Source of the DNA: Vicia villosa
Lineage: Eukaryota; Streptophyta; Magnoliopsida; Fabales; Fabaceae
DNA: 64,000 nt
Direction of reading: 5' to 3'
NCBI RefSeq assembly: GCF_029867415.1
Contig: NC_081185.1
Coordinates: 32,750,245 to 32,814,244, forward strand
A model generated the notes under the pieces. The model did no database searches, was not told the origin of the DNA, and was given only the letters and a program-made list of their open reading frames with translations. This document shows, piece after piece, positions 22,448-32,681 of the stretch (the stretch's first letter is position 1; every line of letters starts with the position of its first letter). The translations under genes and the position numbers were made by a program.

Positions 22448-23029
22448 CAAATCCTTATTTTTTATCACTTTTTCTCACTTATTTTCTTCATAACTTCAAC
22501 CAATTAATTCACTCTCCAAACCAAATCATTTTTGCTTGATTTTTCACACACTTGTTATTTGATATACTTATTTTCTAGATAATAAAAAAAATTACAAAAA
22601 TATATATTATTTTGATATATTTTAATTAGGTTAAAAAAATCATATGTTTTAAGTATGTTTTTAAATACTTTAAAATATATTTTTCACTTAATTTCAAAAC
22701 CTAATCACTTGTGCAAACTTTTGTGTTAAAACCCTAATATTTTAGGTCTTAATTAGGTGTAGGCTTTGCCTCTAGTATAATTAAGTTGGTTTTTTTATCA
22801 ATCCTCAAAAAACTGTTTTTTTAAATCTCCGATCCAACAGACGATCTAGTTTTTTTTTTCATACAACAAAACTCTGTATCTTTCATTTGTTTTTTTTTTA
22901 ACAGTAAACACACCATGGGCCTCTAATAGAGTGTAAGTCCCAGCACCTTTTTCTTTTATTAGTTTGTTTTCAAAAACTGTATTTACAAAATCTTCTTTCT
23001 GTTTTCAAAGCATTCTTCTGGTATTTGAA

Positions 23030-23500
23030 GGGCATTATTCCCGGTGAAACTCTTCATATACCTATGTGACTTATGTCCATCTTCACTTCTTCTGTTTTCA
23101 AAAACCCTTAACTGTTTATAATAAATATTCAACTGTTGTCAACAAAATTGCTGGTGAGGCTTTCTACATACTTCTTCAAAGGCCTCTACTCCAACCAGGT
23201 TAGGCTTTATAGCTTTCCATATACAGTCTTTATTTAAATTACTGTCAAATATAAACTGTTTATATATTGTTTAGAACTATGTCTGAGTGAAACCTTAGGA
23301 CAGTTAAACTATATATATATTATAGGAATATGGCCTAGGATTGAGAATGTCTTCCCGGTGAAGGCTCTTTCCTAATTAGAGATCTGTAGTTCAAACCCTC
23401 AAGATGAATTATTCCCGGTGAAACATCTTGAAAAAGCCTTAGAACAAAAAAATAGGATACATCCACCCAAGAGGAATTATTCCCGGTGAAACCTCTTACC
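23030..23500 (+). repeat. TTCCCGGTGAA motifs in LTR B copy 2
   Basis: ATTCCCGGTGAAAC or CTTCCCGGTGAAGG occurs near 23036, 23351, 23412 and 23480. A related TTCTCGGTGAAGG lies in the leader at about 36453. The equivalent part of copy 1 is deleted. Confidence 0.6.
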
Positions 23501-23569
23501 CATCTGCTTAGAGCCAAAATAAGTTCAAAACTACATAGCTTTCTCTTGTGCTATAACAAGGACCCTCGA

Positions 23570-24385
23570 TGACCCTCGATTAGCCTCCTCCTGGGCTTTG
23601 TACAAGGACCCACAAGCTTCTTAAAAGCATTCCCAGCTTCCTCTTGAGCTTGTATACAAGGACCCATCAGGTTTCTTATAAACATAGGAACAGGTCTTTA
23701 GTCACCTTTTAGCCTATCCTGGTGAGTTTCTTCCATTCTTTAAACCAGACTTTAAACAAGCTAAGAATGCCTCAATCTCACATTGAGTCCACCTTTTGGA
23801 ATGAGAGACATGGACAGTCTCTGTCACCCTTATCATCTTTAATCTTCCTTAGCAGAGTCTAGGATCCATAGTTCTCTATCCTCAGCCAGAGTCAGCCTCA
23901 ATCTTGGGCTTTAAACAAGAAGTCTCAATTAGATAATATTTCTGCTATCATTCATAAATCCCTGGAAAGGGTTAGCTTCCAAAAAAACAGTCTTTTAATA
24001 GATAATTTCACCAGCTGATTCAAAACCCCTGGAAAGGGTTAGCTTCCAAAAACTGAACTTTCAAAAGACAAACTCTCCAGCAGAGTAAAATCCCTGGAAA
24101 GGGTTAGCTTCCAAAAATTCATTCTTTAAAAAGATAATCTCACCAGTCTCAGTCAATAAAAGGCACATTTTTCAATAAAGAGTCAGCCACAATTCAGGGC
24201 TTTGTACATAACACCAAATAAAATCCATCAAATGAATGCCCTCCAGCTAGAGTCAGCCTCCATTCTGGGCCTTGTACAGAACACAAAAACTTCTTAGTTA
24301 AAGTCAATCCCCAGTAAAGTTACCTCCCAGAGTCAATAAAATAATAAATCAATCAAAAGCCTCAAGCTTGGGCCTCACACAAGCC
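23570..24385 (+). repeat. Dispersed short-repeat arrays in LTR B copy 2
   Basis: The same families as at 8940–9870: CCTGGAAAGGGTTAGC near 23950, 24028 and 24091; the GGGCTTTGTACAAGG family near 23592, 23640, 24199 and 24268. The copy number is lower than in copy 1, so the array has expanded or contracted between the two LTRs. Confidence 0.75.
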
Positions 24386-25669
24386 AGCTAAAATCAAATC
24401 TTTTATACAGTAGATAGACATAGCTTATCTCTATAGAGAGATCTTTCTCCTATCTCACCACATTCAAACAAACAAACATTATGTCATACCCCAAAATTTG
24501 CCCATCATATTCATTCATCTTTCAGTCCATCTGACTTTCAAATGCTCAAAGATACACAAGAAGGAAGCATGCAGTCTCTCTCCTAAACAATAAGGACCAA
24601 AATTAGGGTTTTGTTTCTTTCCAATAAAAATCAACTTCTGATACCTCAAGTGGACTTCATGGTCTCTCATATGCTTCAAAGGATCCTCACCTCAAGTTTC
24701 AAGCTCTGATTCAAAAGATTGCTTACTCAATGGCCCAAACGATCAATAATCGACTGGTTGACCTAAAAGTCAAACTATGGTCAAATCACAGTCAAAGTTC
24801 CCGATATTTTATCAACATCAACATTTTGAAGTAACATTCATCATTTGATCAAGAGTTGATCATGATTCATCAAGAAAAGTTCTGAAATCAACAAAACTCA
24901 TAGTTTCTAAATTAGGGTTTTGTAGAAGAAAGTCAACTGAACTTTGACTGAGCATATCTCCCACATGGTTCATCAGAAATTGTCCAACCAAAGTCTATTC
25001 TCAAGGAAATTTCATCCTCTACAACTTTGATGTTGGGCCCGAGGTCAAGAAATGCTTCCGCTAAAGAGATACAAGTCAAAACATTATAGGTCTTTTGAAA
25101 AGTCAACCAAAAATCAATTTTTTTTCAAAGGACATATATTGAGCATCAAGAAAGATTTTGACATGGGACCAAAAAGTCTGGTTAGAGGACTCTTCAAGCT
25201 TCCTAAAAAGTTCAAGAACACTCAAAATATATGGAAAATTGAGAAAGTTACAAGATGCGCAAGTTGAGCAGTTTTTAAGAGGTGTACAAAGAGAAATATG
25301 GTTCAAAATGATTTTTCTTCTAAATGGGCTTGATTTATTTTGTTCTAAAATCATTTTAAGGCCATCCACGACCATGAAGTATATTTTTTATATTTTTATT
25401 ATTTTTATTTATTATTTTATAGATTTTATTCATTAAAATCATAATTTAATTAAATAAAATTATAAAAATAATAGAAGATTTGATTTGGCTTCAGAATTGA
25501 TTCAATTAAATTTCAAAAATACAACATAATCATTCCAAAATCGTGGAAAGAGAGATTGGAGAGAGATTGGGACAAAAATAGAATAATTTGAATGAAATTT
25601 GAATCAAATCTTTTTCAAATTTTATTCAATCAATCAACTTGTTTTGTGATCAAATCTCTACCCTAATTG

Positions 25670-25690
25670 TGACTAATATATATAGTCATA
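25670..25690 (+). promoter_or_regulatory. Possible TATA box of solo LTR C
   Basis: CTAATATATATAGTCATAAC sits about 1.2 kb into the LTR. It is weak evidence without a second copy. Confidence 0.3.
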
Positions 25691-26815
25691 ACACTCAGCC
25701 TCAAGGGGGAACGAAAATTGGAGAAGAACTAGGGTTCTCAAAGTTACAAAAATCAAAGGAGAGTGCAAAATTCATATCAAGCGTTTAAGAAAGATTCAAG
25801 GCCAAACAGATACCCTATTTGTTAGACGCTGGCCTAAGGATCTAGAGGGGGGGTGAATAGATCCTACACAGTTTTTCCGGGATTTTTACAGCTTATAGCG
25901 AAAGCGGTTCTGAATCGACTTGCGTCTATTCCGGACCGCTATTGCAAAGGGTTATATGTGTTACAAAACCACAAAATATTTGAAATCACAGATAAAGAGA
26001 TATACTCTCGAGTCAATACGCGTCACAATTGAATATCGATTACGTTCTAGATTGACAAACTTTGATTTGCAATGCAGTAAGGTGGATTAAACAAATAGAC
26101 AAACACTTGGTGACAATATTCAAATTGATGCTTATTCAAGATGTGGTGAATTGTGATGTTTATGCAGAACTTTTAATTCACAATTTTAACACTTGAATCA
26201 TTGATCAATTTAGCAATTATACCAATTATGAACAGAATGAAAAGGAAAAGATAAAAGCGATAAGATCACGATATTTGTTTAGGCAGTTCGTCGACCGTCC
26301 TCGCTACGACTACGTCTGCCCCCAATTCCAAATTGAAATTGGGAAATCTTTCATTAATGTTGAAAGCAGTTTATACAAAGAAGATAACAAAGCGATAAAC
26401 GATAAACCAATTATGTCGATCCTTTGAATCTTCTTCCCCCTTAATCTTGATCAAGATCAAGGTTATCCAAGAGCTTCACTTCGATTCCCTTCTGCAGTGT
26501 CTTGATTCCTTGAACTCCCCGTTCCTCAATCGTTACACTCAGCCGAATCCTCAATGAACGCCTCTTGATAAAAACCCCCAAGAACCACCCGTCGTGGAGG
26601 ACAAAACCCGCAGATTTTATTCACCAACAAACCCCACAAATCTTCACCCACTAGGAATCTTCAATTCCGTTCCATGGACGTTATCGAACTCATCACTAAC
26701 CCTCAACGCAAGAATGATTATGTGTAATTGTGTTGGAGATGACGAAGAACGAAGATGAGAAGCCTTTGTGTATCTTTCAGTCGTTGGTGTTGAATGAATA
26801 ATTAACATGGAATGA

Positions 26816-26823
26816 TATATATA
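26816..26823 (-). promoter_or_regulatory. TATA box of the D2 3' LTR
   Basis: A TATATATA core, about 640 bases into the LTR on the minus strand and just downstream of the palindrome array. The copy in the other LTR is at 32027–32034. Confidence 0.5.
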
Positions 26824-26879
26824 GTTGCTGGTATGTTGGAGCAGAGAAAACACATAATTTGGGAAGTTTTCAGCAAATA

Positions 26880-27325
26880 GGTTGACCTACTTTAGTGCTT
26901 AGGTCGACCTAACAGAAGCAGAGTTGAAATTGTCCCATTTAGGTTGACCTGTTAGGTTGGCCTAAAATCTGTTAGGTTGACCTGCTGAAGGTTTAGGTCG
27001 ACCTAAAGTCAGTTAGGTTGACCTGTTGAAGGTTTGTTCCCAGTTAGGTCGACCTGATGTCGAAGTAGGTCGACCAGAATTCACTTCAGATGCGATTTGA
27101 AGCATTTTTCTCAGATTAGGTCGACCTAGTTGCTATGTAGGTCGACCTAACAGACTGATATGAAGATTTCTTCATTTTGAGTCGACCTAAATGGTCTGTG
27201 AGTCGACCTAGCAGAAGTATATGGATTTTCCTTCATTTTAGGTCATTTTAGGTCGACCTGGGTTGACAGTAGGTCGACCTAACTGCTGATTTTCTGCATT
27301 TTTCATGTCCAGCTTGTGTTGAGTC
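26880..27325. repeat. Array of TAGGTCGACCTA-type palindromes (left LTR of D2)
   Basis: About 16 copies of TAGGTCGACCTA or one- to three-base variants (TAGGTTGACCTG, GAGTCGACCTA) in roughly 445 bases, about one per 28 bases. Full-match units are 12-bp palindromes with a GTCGAC core. Confidence 0.9.
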
Positions 27326-27465
27326 GACTTATATGCATAGTGGATCATCTTGTGCTTTCATGAGTGATCAAATGCTTTGCTTTTCTGATTCCTCCTTGTT
27401 GTTTGGATGCTCATTTGAGTTTGCCATAAATCAAAAACATCTTTGAGTGTAATCTTGTATTCACA

Positions 27466-27490
27466 TACTCCCCCTTTTTGATGATGGCAA
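27466..27490 (-). other. Polypurine tract of copia D2
   Basis: The plus strand reads TACTCCCCCTTTTTGATGAT, so the minus strand has AAAAAGGGGGAG next to the 3' LTR. It is nearly identical to that of D1 (2520–2540). Confidence 0.85.
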
Positions 27491-28000
27491 ACCAATAGTC
27501 AAAAGCTTTGGTAGTAAGTGATGAAGACTCAACAAGGCTCCCCCGTACATCCAGCATCTATCTCTCAACCAAGAAGTCTCTTGACAAAGCTCCCCCGTAC
27601 ACTCAGCATCTATTGTATTTATCTCCCCCTTTGACAACATCAAAAAGAGAAACAAGAAAACAGAGTAGAAGAGTAACAAGAGAAATAAAGAATAAAACTC
27701 GAGCATGCATAGTCGGACATTAAAATGAAACGTGTACAAGAGTGAGAGATATATGTATATAAAGTCACTATAAGCATGTTAATTGATAGCATATTATAGT
27801 ATCAATGGAATTTTTGGAAGTGAACAGTAAACATGTTACCCTCTTCTCATTGTATAGGTGTCATTTGTTCATGGAAGTCCTTAGTCATTGACTTGAGGAA
27901 GAGCTACCTTCAAGAGATGATGTTAGCTTGATAATAAACAATATATATAGAAATAAAGTAAGGAAATAAAATTAGGAGGAACAAACGTAGTTAGCCCAAA
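27491..28000 (-). other. 3' untranslated region of copia D2
   Basis: About 0.5 kb with no credible frame. A second copy of the polypurine-like string (ATCTCCCCCTTTGAC) is at about 27620. A short imperfect repeat, CTCCCCCGTACA followed by CCAGCATCTAT or CTCAGCATCTAT, occurs at 27538 and 27590. Confidence 0.6.
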
Positions 28001-29512
28001 TTAGAGATATCTAGTATCCCTAATTCCCTACGGATGTTGAAGTGTTGCTCCGTTGCTAGAGGTTTGATGAATATGTCGGCTAGTTGCTTCTTGCTTTCTA
28101 TATGTTCAAGTGTAACGTCTCCTTTCTCTACATGATCTCTTAGGAAGTGATGCCTTATTTCAATATGTTTGGTTCGTGAGTGTAGGACAGGATTCTAGCT
28201 TAAGTTTATTGCCCTTGTGTTGTCGCACATGATAGGTATGTGATCAAGCGTAATGCCAAAGTCAAGAAGTTGTTGCTTGAGCCATAATATCTGCGCACAA
28301 CAGCTTCCTGCAGCTACATATTCTGCTTCAGCAGTAGATAATGCAACCGATACTTGTTTCTTGCTATGCCAACTTATCAATGAATTTGAGAATAGATGAC
28401 ATGTTCCACTGGTGCTCTTTCTATCGGATTTGCAGTCAGCAAAATCTGAGTCGGAGAATCCTACCAAATAACACTCATTTCCCTTCGGATACCATAGGCC
28501 ATATGTAGGAGTTCCATGTAGATATAGCAGAATTCTTTTGACAAATTTTAAGTGAGATTCCTTTGGACAAGATTGATATCTTTCTCATCTTTGTCTAGGC
28601 TAGTATTTGTTGCCATAGGTGTGTCAATCTCCTTCGCTTCACTCATTCCAAATCTTTTGAGCAGCTCCATGAGAGTCATCTCAAGTTCACTCTGCATAAA
28701 CTTAGAAAATTCTTTGACAAGTTTTGCATTAGTCGACCCAAATATAATATCATCCATTTGGAATAGTTTGAAGTCTTTTGAACAAGCATAGGCAAGTAAG
28801 AGGTGAATAGCTTCGAGACGTGCTACAGGAGCGTACGTCTCTTCATAATCAATACCTTCCTATTGATTGTAACCTTAAGCAACTAATCTAGCTTTGTTTC
28901 TAGTAATAACGTCGTTTTCATCAAGTTTGTTACGAAAAACCCATCTAGTGCCTATTACTTGATGATCTCCCGGATGAGGGACTAAGTCCCAAACATCATT
29001 CCGTTTAAATTGGTTTAATTCTTCTTGCATGGCCATTAGCCAATGCTCATCAAGTAATGCATCCTTAGCGTTTTTCGGCTCAACTTGTGAAACAAAAGCA
29101 AAATGATGACAGAAGTTACTTATCTTTGAGCGTGTTGTAACGCCCCTTGAGATGTCTCCTATTATATTGTCAATTGGATGGTCTTTCACATTTGTCCAGG
29201 CCTTGGGAAGTTCTTCATTGTTTGAGATGCTTTCTTTTTCATTTTCATTGTGAGACTCATCTTTCTCTCTCTCAGCATCTTTCTTTACAATACTTTCATT
29301 CTCGTCTTCCTTATCCTTGACAATGTCTTCAGTGGACGGACCTGCACCATTAAATGAAAGACCTTTCTCGACATATTTTGCATAAGATTCATCAAAAGAC
29401 ACGTGTACTGACTCTTCTACTATAAGTAATCTCTTATTATATATCAGATATGCTTTGCTAGATTGTGAGTAACCAAGGAATATGCCCTCATCAGCTTTAG
29501 CATGTAGATGTT
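28001..29512 (-). pseudogene. pol: Copia D2 pol remnants (IN tail, partial RT, RH)
   Basis: Reading the minus strand: 29402–29512 matches the tail of copia integrase (EGIFLGYS block). 28875–29402 is the linker and the RT start (GTRWVFRNKL). Near 28750 the RT jumps from the FQMD motif straight into DDIIFG, losing the fingers and much of the palm. About 28690 (EMTLM to ELLKRFG) and about 28580 (DEKD to the ESHLKF region) mark two more losses. RNase H is then recognisable ([26 protein letters not shown]), with a TAG at 28195–28197 where Lys is expected. Integrase zinc finger and catalytic core are absent. No enzyme could be made. Confidence 0.88.
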
Positions 29513-29887
29513 GTTTACTCTTAAGCCCTTAAACATAATGTCTCTTTTCTTAGTATGTTCTATTGTGCAGCCAGAATTTGTAAACATTACTTTAAAATCT
29601 TTGTCACACAATTGACTTATACTTAAAAGATTATGTTTAAGACCTTCTACTAGCAGCACATCAGTTATAGTAGTGGTAGAAGGGTTACCTACACTTCCTT
29701 TACCAAGTATGGCTCCCCGATTGTTATCTCCATAGGTGACATACCCCTTTTTCTTTGCTTGAAACTCAACGAAAAGAGATAGGTCTCCAGTCATGTGTCT
29801 TGAACATCCGCTATCAAGGAACCACAACCTTTCGGCAATGTCAAGACACTTTTCCTGCAAGATTAATTTAAAGAGGGAGGTCCCCAA
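29444..29887 (-). pseudogene. Copia D2 protease region, fused across a deletion
   Basis: [14 protein letters not shown] gives the active-site Asp, and HNLLSISQL and NNIYML mark the end of the protease/GAG-pre-integrase start. Right after NNIYML, at about 29500–29512, the sequence passes into the integrase tail in another frame, so the last ~15 codons are not native. The region is one base out of frame with gag. Confidence 0.85.
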
Positions 29888-30975
29888 TTTTCATTGGGTC
29901 CTTGGTAGTGAGTACACAATTTGTTGCACTTAGGCAACCATTGAAATACTCCTTTAGGAACTAAAATTCTCCTAAATTCGCATTTTTCAATGGTATGTCC
30001 CTTTTTGCAACAATAATGACAGGTAATATGATGAGAATATGGAGTTTTGCTAGTTGATACTTTTGGTACAAAAGTGTATTTACTATATAAAGGAGTATAC
30101 GATCTTTTGCCTTTGTCGGAATGTTTTGCTCCATTTTTCTTTAGATATTTGTTGTATCTTCGCACAAACAGTCCCATTTCCTCATCATCGGAGTCTTCGT
30201 CATCACTTGTGTCACTATCCTTTGGCTCTCGTTTTGAGGTCTTGGAGCTCGAAGCTTTTAGAGCTATTGACTTCTTCTCTACCTCTTTCTCCATGTTCTT
30301 TTCTTTCTTTGTCCTTTTCTCATGCATGTCAAGGCATTTAAGGTGTTGTTCATGTTCCTCTAGTTTACCAAATAGAGTTGTGATGTCTAAAGTGTTTAGA
30401 TCATTTGCTTCCTTTATTGCTGTAACTTTGGGTTGCCATTTCCTGTTCAAACATCTTAAGATTTTGTTAGTAGCAACTGCATTGGAAACAGGTTTATCAA
30501 GAGAATTTAACCGATTTTTCAGATGAACGAATCTCTTCTGCATATTTTCGATGGATTCACCATCTTCCATGTGGAAGAGTTCGAACTCTTGAGTTAACGT
30601 ATTGATCCTAGCTAGTTTGACATCATCCGTTCCCTCGTGGGCAACTTGCAATGTGTCCCACATAGCTTTAGCTGATCTACAATGGGAAACGCGATAGTAT
30701 ACATCAACTCCTAGAGCTGAGATTAGAATGTTTCTCGCTTTCCAATCGTATGCATATCTCTTTTCATCTTCAGCATCCCAAGTATTTTCTGGTTTTGGAA
30801 CAACTGCACCAGCTGCATTTGTCATGGTGATCTGAAAGGGACCATTGACAATAGCTGTCCAGATGTTCCTATCAATTGCATTGATATGGACACACATACA
30901 ATCCTTCCAATAGCCGTAGTTTTCGCCGTTGAAAACTGGAGCTCTATTATGAGCCCCTTTAGGTCCGGAAGCCAT
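29863..30975 (-). CDS. gag: Copia D2 Gag
   Basis: About 370 codons from the ATG at 30975 (MASGPKGAH). The frame is open further upstream to the PBS, but only through a GTG, so I take the ATG. It has a DUF4219/UBN2-like capsid (GENYGYWK; AMWDTLQVAHEGT; LFHMEDGESIENM), a basic then acidic linker (KEKNMEKEVEKK; DTSDDEDSDDEE) and one zinc knuckle CX2CX4HX4C (CHYCCKKGHTIEKC). It would make particles that package RNA. It is the only D2 gene that looks whole, which suits a non-autonomous element that borrows its enzymes. Confidence 0.88.
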   Translation of the reverse strand: MASGPKGAHNRAPVFNGENYGYWKDCMCVHINAIDRNIWTAIVNGPFQITMTNAAGAVVPKPENTWDAEDEKRYAYDWKARNILISALGVDVYYRVSHCRSAKAMWDTLQVAHEGTDDVKLARINTLTQEFELFHMEDGESIENMQKRFVHLKNRLNSLDKPVSNAVATNKILRCLNRKWQPKVTAIKEANDLNTLDITTLFGKLEEHEQHLKCLDMHEKRTKKEKNMEKEVEKKSIALKASSSKTSKREPKDSDTSDDEDSDDEEMGLFVRRYNKYLKKNGAKHSDKGKRSYTPLYSKYTFVPKVSTSKTPYSHHITCHYCCKKGHTIEKCEFRRILVPKGVFQWLPKCNKLCTHYQGPNENWGPPSLN

Positions 30976-31011
30976 CTTTCCAATAAGTGTTTCACGTAGC
31001 ACGGAATTAAC

Positions 31012-31030
31012 CAGAGCTCTTGATGCCACT
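31012..31030 (-). other. Primer-binding site of copia D2
   Basis: Next to the right LTR the minus strand reads AGTGGCATCAAGAGC, close to the TGGTATCAGAGC that pairs with initiator Met-tRNA in many copia elements, with one substitution and one inserted A. Confidence 0.7.
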
Positions 31031-32676
31031 TGTTAGACGCTGGCCTAAGGATCTAGAGGGGGGGTGAATAGATCCTACACAGTTTTTCCGGGATTTTTAC
31101 AGCTTATAGCGAAAGCGGTTCTGAATCGACTTGCGTCTATTCCGGACCGCTATTGCAAAGGGTTATATGTGTTACAAAACCACAAAATATTTGAAATCAC
31201 AGATAAAGAGATATACTCTCGAGTCAATACGCGTCACAATTGAATATCGATTACGTTCTAGATTGACAAACTTTGATTTGCAATGCAGTAAGGTGGATTA
31301 AACAAATAGACAAACACTTGGTGACAATATTCAAATTGATGCTTATTCAAGATGTGGTGAATTGTGATGTTTATGCAGAACTTTTAATTCACAATTTTAA
31401 CACTTGAATCATTGATCAATTTAGCAATTATACCAATTATGAACAGAATGAAAAGGAAAAGATAAAAGCGATAAGATCACGATATTTGTTTAGGCAGTTC
31501 GTCGACCGTCCTCGCTACGACTACGTCTGCCCCCAATTCCAAATTGAAATTGGGAAATCTTTCATTAATGTTGAAAGCAGTTTATACAAAGAAGATAACA
31601 AAGCGATAAACGATAAACCAATTATGTCGATCCTTTGAATCTTCTTCCCCCTTAATCTTGATCAAGATCAAGGTTATCCAAGAGCTTCACTTCGATTCCC
31701 TTCTGCAGTGTCTTGATTCCTTGAACTCCCCGTTCCTCAATCGTTACACTCAGCCGAATCCTCAATGAACGCCTCTTGATAAAAACCCCCAAGAACCACC
31801 CGTCGTGGAGGACAAAACCCGCAGATTTTATTCACCAACAAACCCCACAAATCTTCACCCACTAGGAATCTTCAATTCCGTTCCATGGACGTTATCGAAC
31901 TCATCACTAACCCTCAACGCAAGAATGATTATGTGTAATTGTGTTGGAGATGACGAAGAACGAAGATGAGAAGCCTTTGTGTATCTTTCAGTCGTTGGTG
32001 TTGAATGAATAATTAACATGGAATGATATATATAGTTGCTGGTATGTTGGAGCAGAGAAAACACATAATTTGGGAAGTTTTCAGCAAATAGGTTGACCTA
32101 CTTTAGTGCTTAGGTCGACCTAACAGAAGCAGAGTTGAAATTGTCCCATTTAGGTTGACCTGTTAGGTTGGCCTAAAATCTGTTAGGTTGACCTGCTGAA
32201 GGTTTAGGTCGACCTAAAGTCAGTTAGGTTGACCTGTTGAAGGTTTGTTCCCAGTTAGGTCGACCTGATGTCGAAGTAGGTCGACCAGAATTCACTTCAG
32301 ATGCGATTTGAAGCATTTTTCTCAGATTAGGTCGACCTAGTTGCTATGTAGGTCGACCTAACAGACTGATATGAAGATTTCTTCATTTTGAGTCGACCTA
32401 AATGGTCTGTGAGTCGACCTAGCAGAAGTATATGGATTTTCCTTCATTTTAGGTCATTTTAGGTCGACCTGGGTTGACAGTAGGTCGACCTAACTGCTGA
32501 TTTTCTGCATTTTTCATGTCCAGCTTGTGTTGAGTCGACTTATATGCATAGTGGATCATCTTGTGCTTTCATGAGTGATCAAATGCTTTGCTTTTCTGAT
32601 TCCTCCTTGTTGTTTGGATGCTCATTTGAGTTTGCCATAAATCAAAAACATCTTTGAGTGTAATCTTGTATTCACA
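31031..32676 (-). repeat. 5' LTR of copia D2
   Basis: 1646 bp, the same length as the left LTR and indistinguishable from it in the lines I compared. It carries the second copy of the palindrome array at 32091–32536 and the TATA core at 32027–32034. Confidence 0.93.
32091..32536. repeat. Array of TAGGTCGACCTA-type palindromes (right LTR of D2)
   Basis: The same array as at 26880–27325, with the same order of variants. On the minus strand it lies in U3 immediately upstream of the TATA core, a position typical of enhancer repeats. Confidence 0.9.
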
Positions 32677-32681
32677 CTATT

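Larger units (their letters stand above)
25820..27465 (-). repeat. 3' LTR of copia D2
   Basis: 1646 bp, the same length and apparently the same sequence as the right LTR. It contains a TATA box on the minus strand at about 26816 and the TAGGTCGACCTA array. Confidence 0.93.
25820..32676 (-). mobile_element. Copia element D2, young but internally deleted
   Basis: 6857 bp with two 1646-bp LTRs starting TGTTAGACGC and ending TATTCACA on the plus strand. A polypurine tract is next to the left LTR and a tRNA-iMet-like PBS next to the right one, so it lies on the minus strand. The internal 3.6 kb holds a long gag, a protease and a pol reduced to fragments by several deletions. The LTRs look identical wherever I compared them, pointing to recent insertion of an already defective element. 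Confidence 0.92.
25815..32681. repeat. Target-site duplication CTATT around copia D2
   Basis: CTATT at 25815–25819 and at 32677–32681 flanks D2 exactly. This fixes both element ends. Confidence 0.9.

Noticed and set aside
30047..30526. 159-codon plus-strand frame within D2
   Set aside because: It is antisense to D2 gag and is explained by gag's codon composition.
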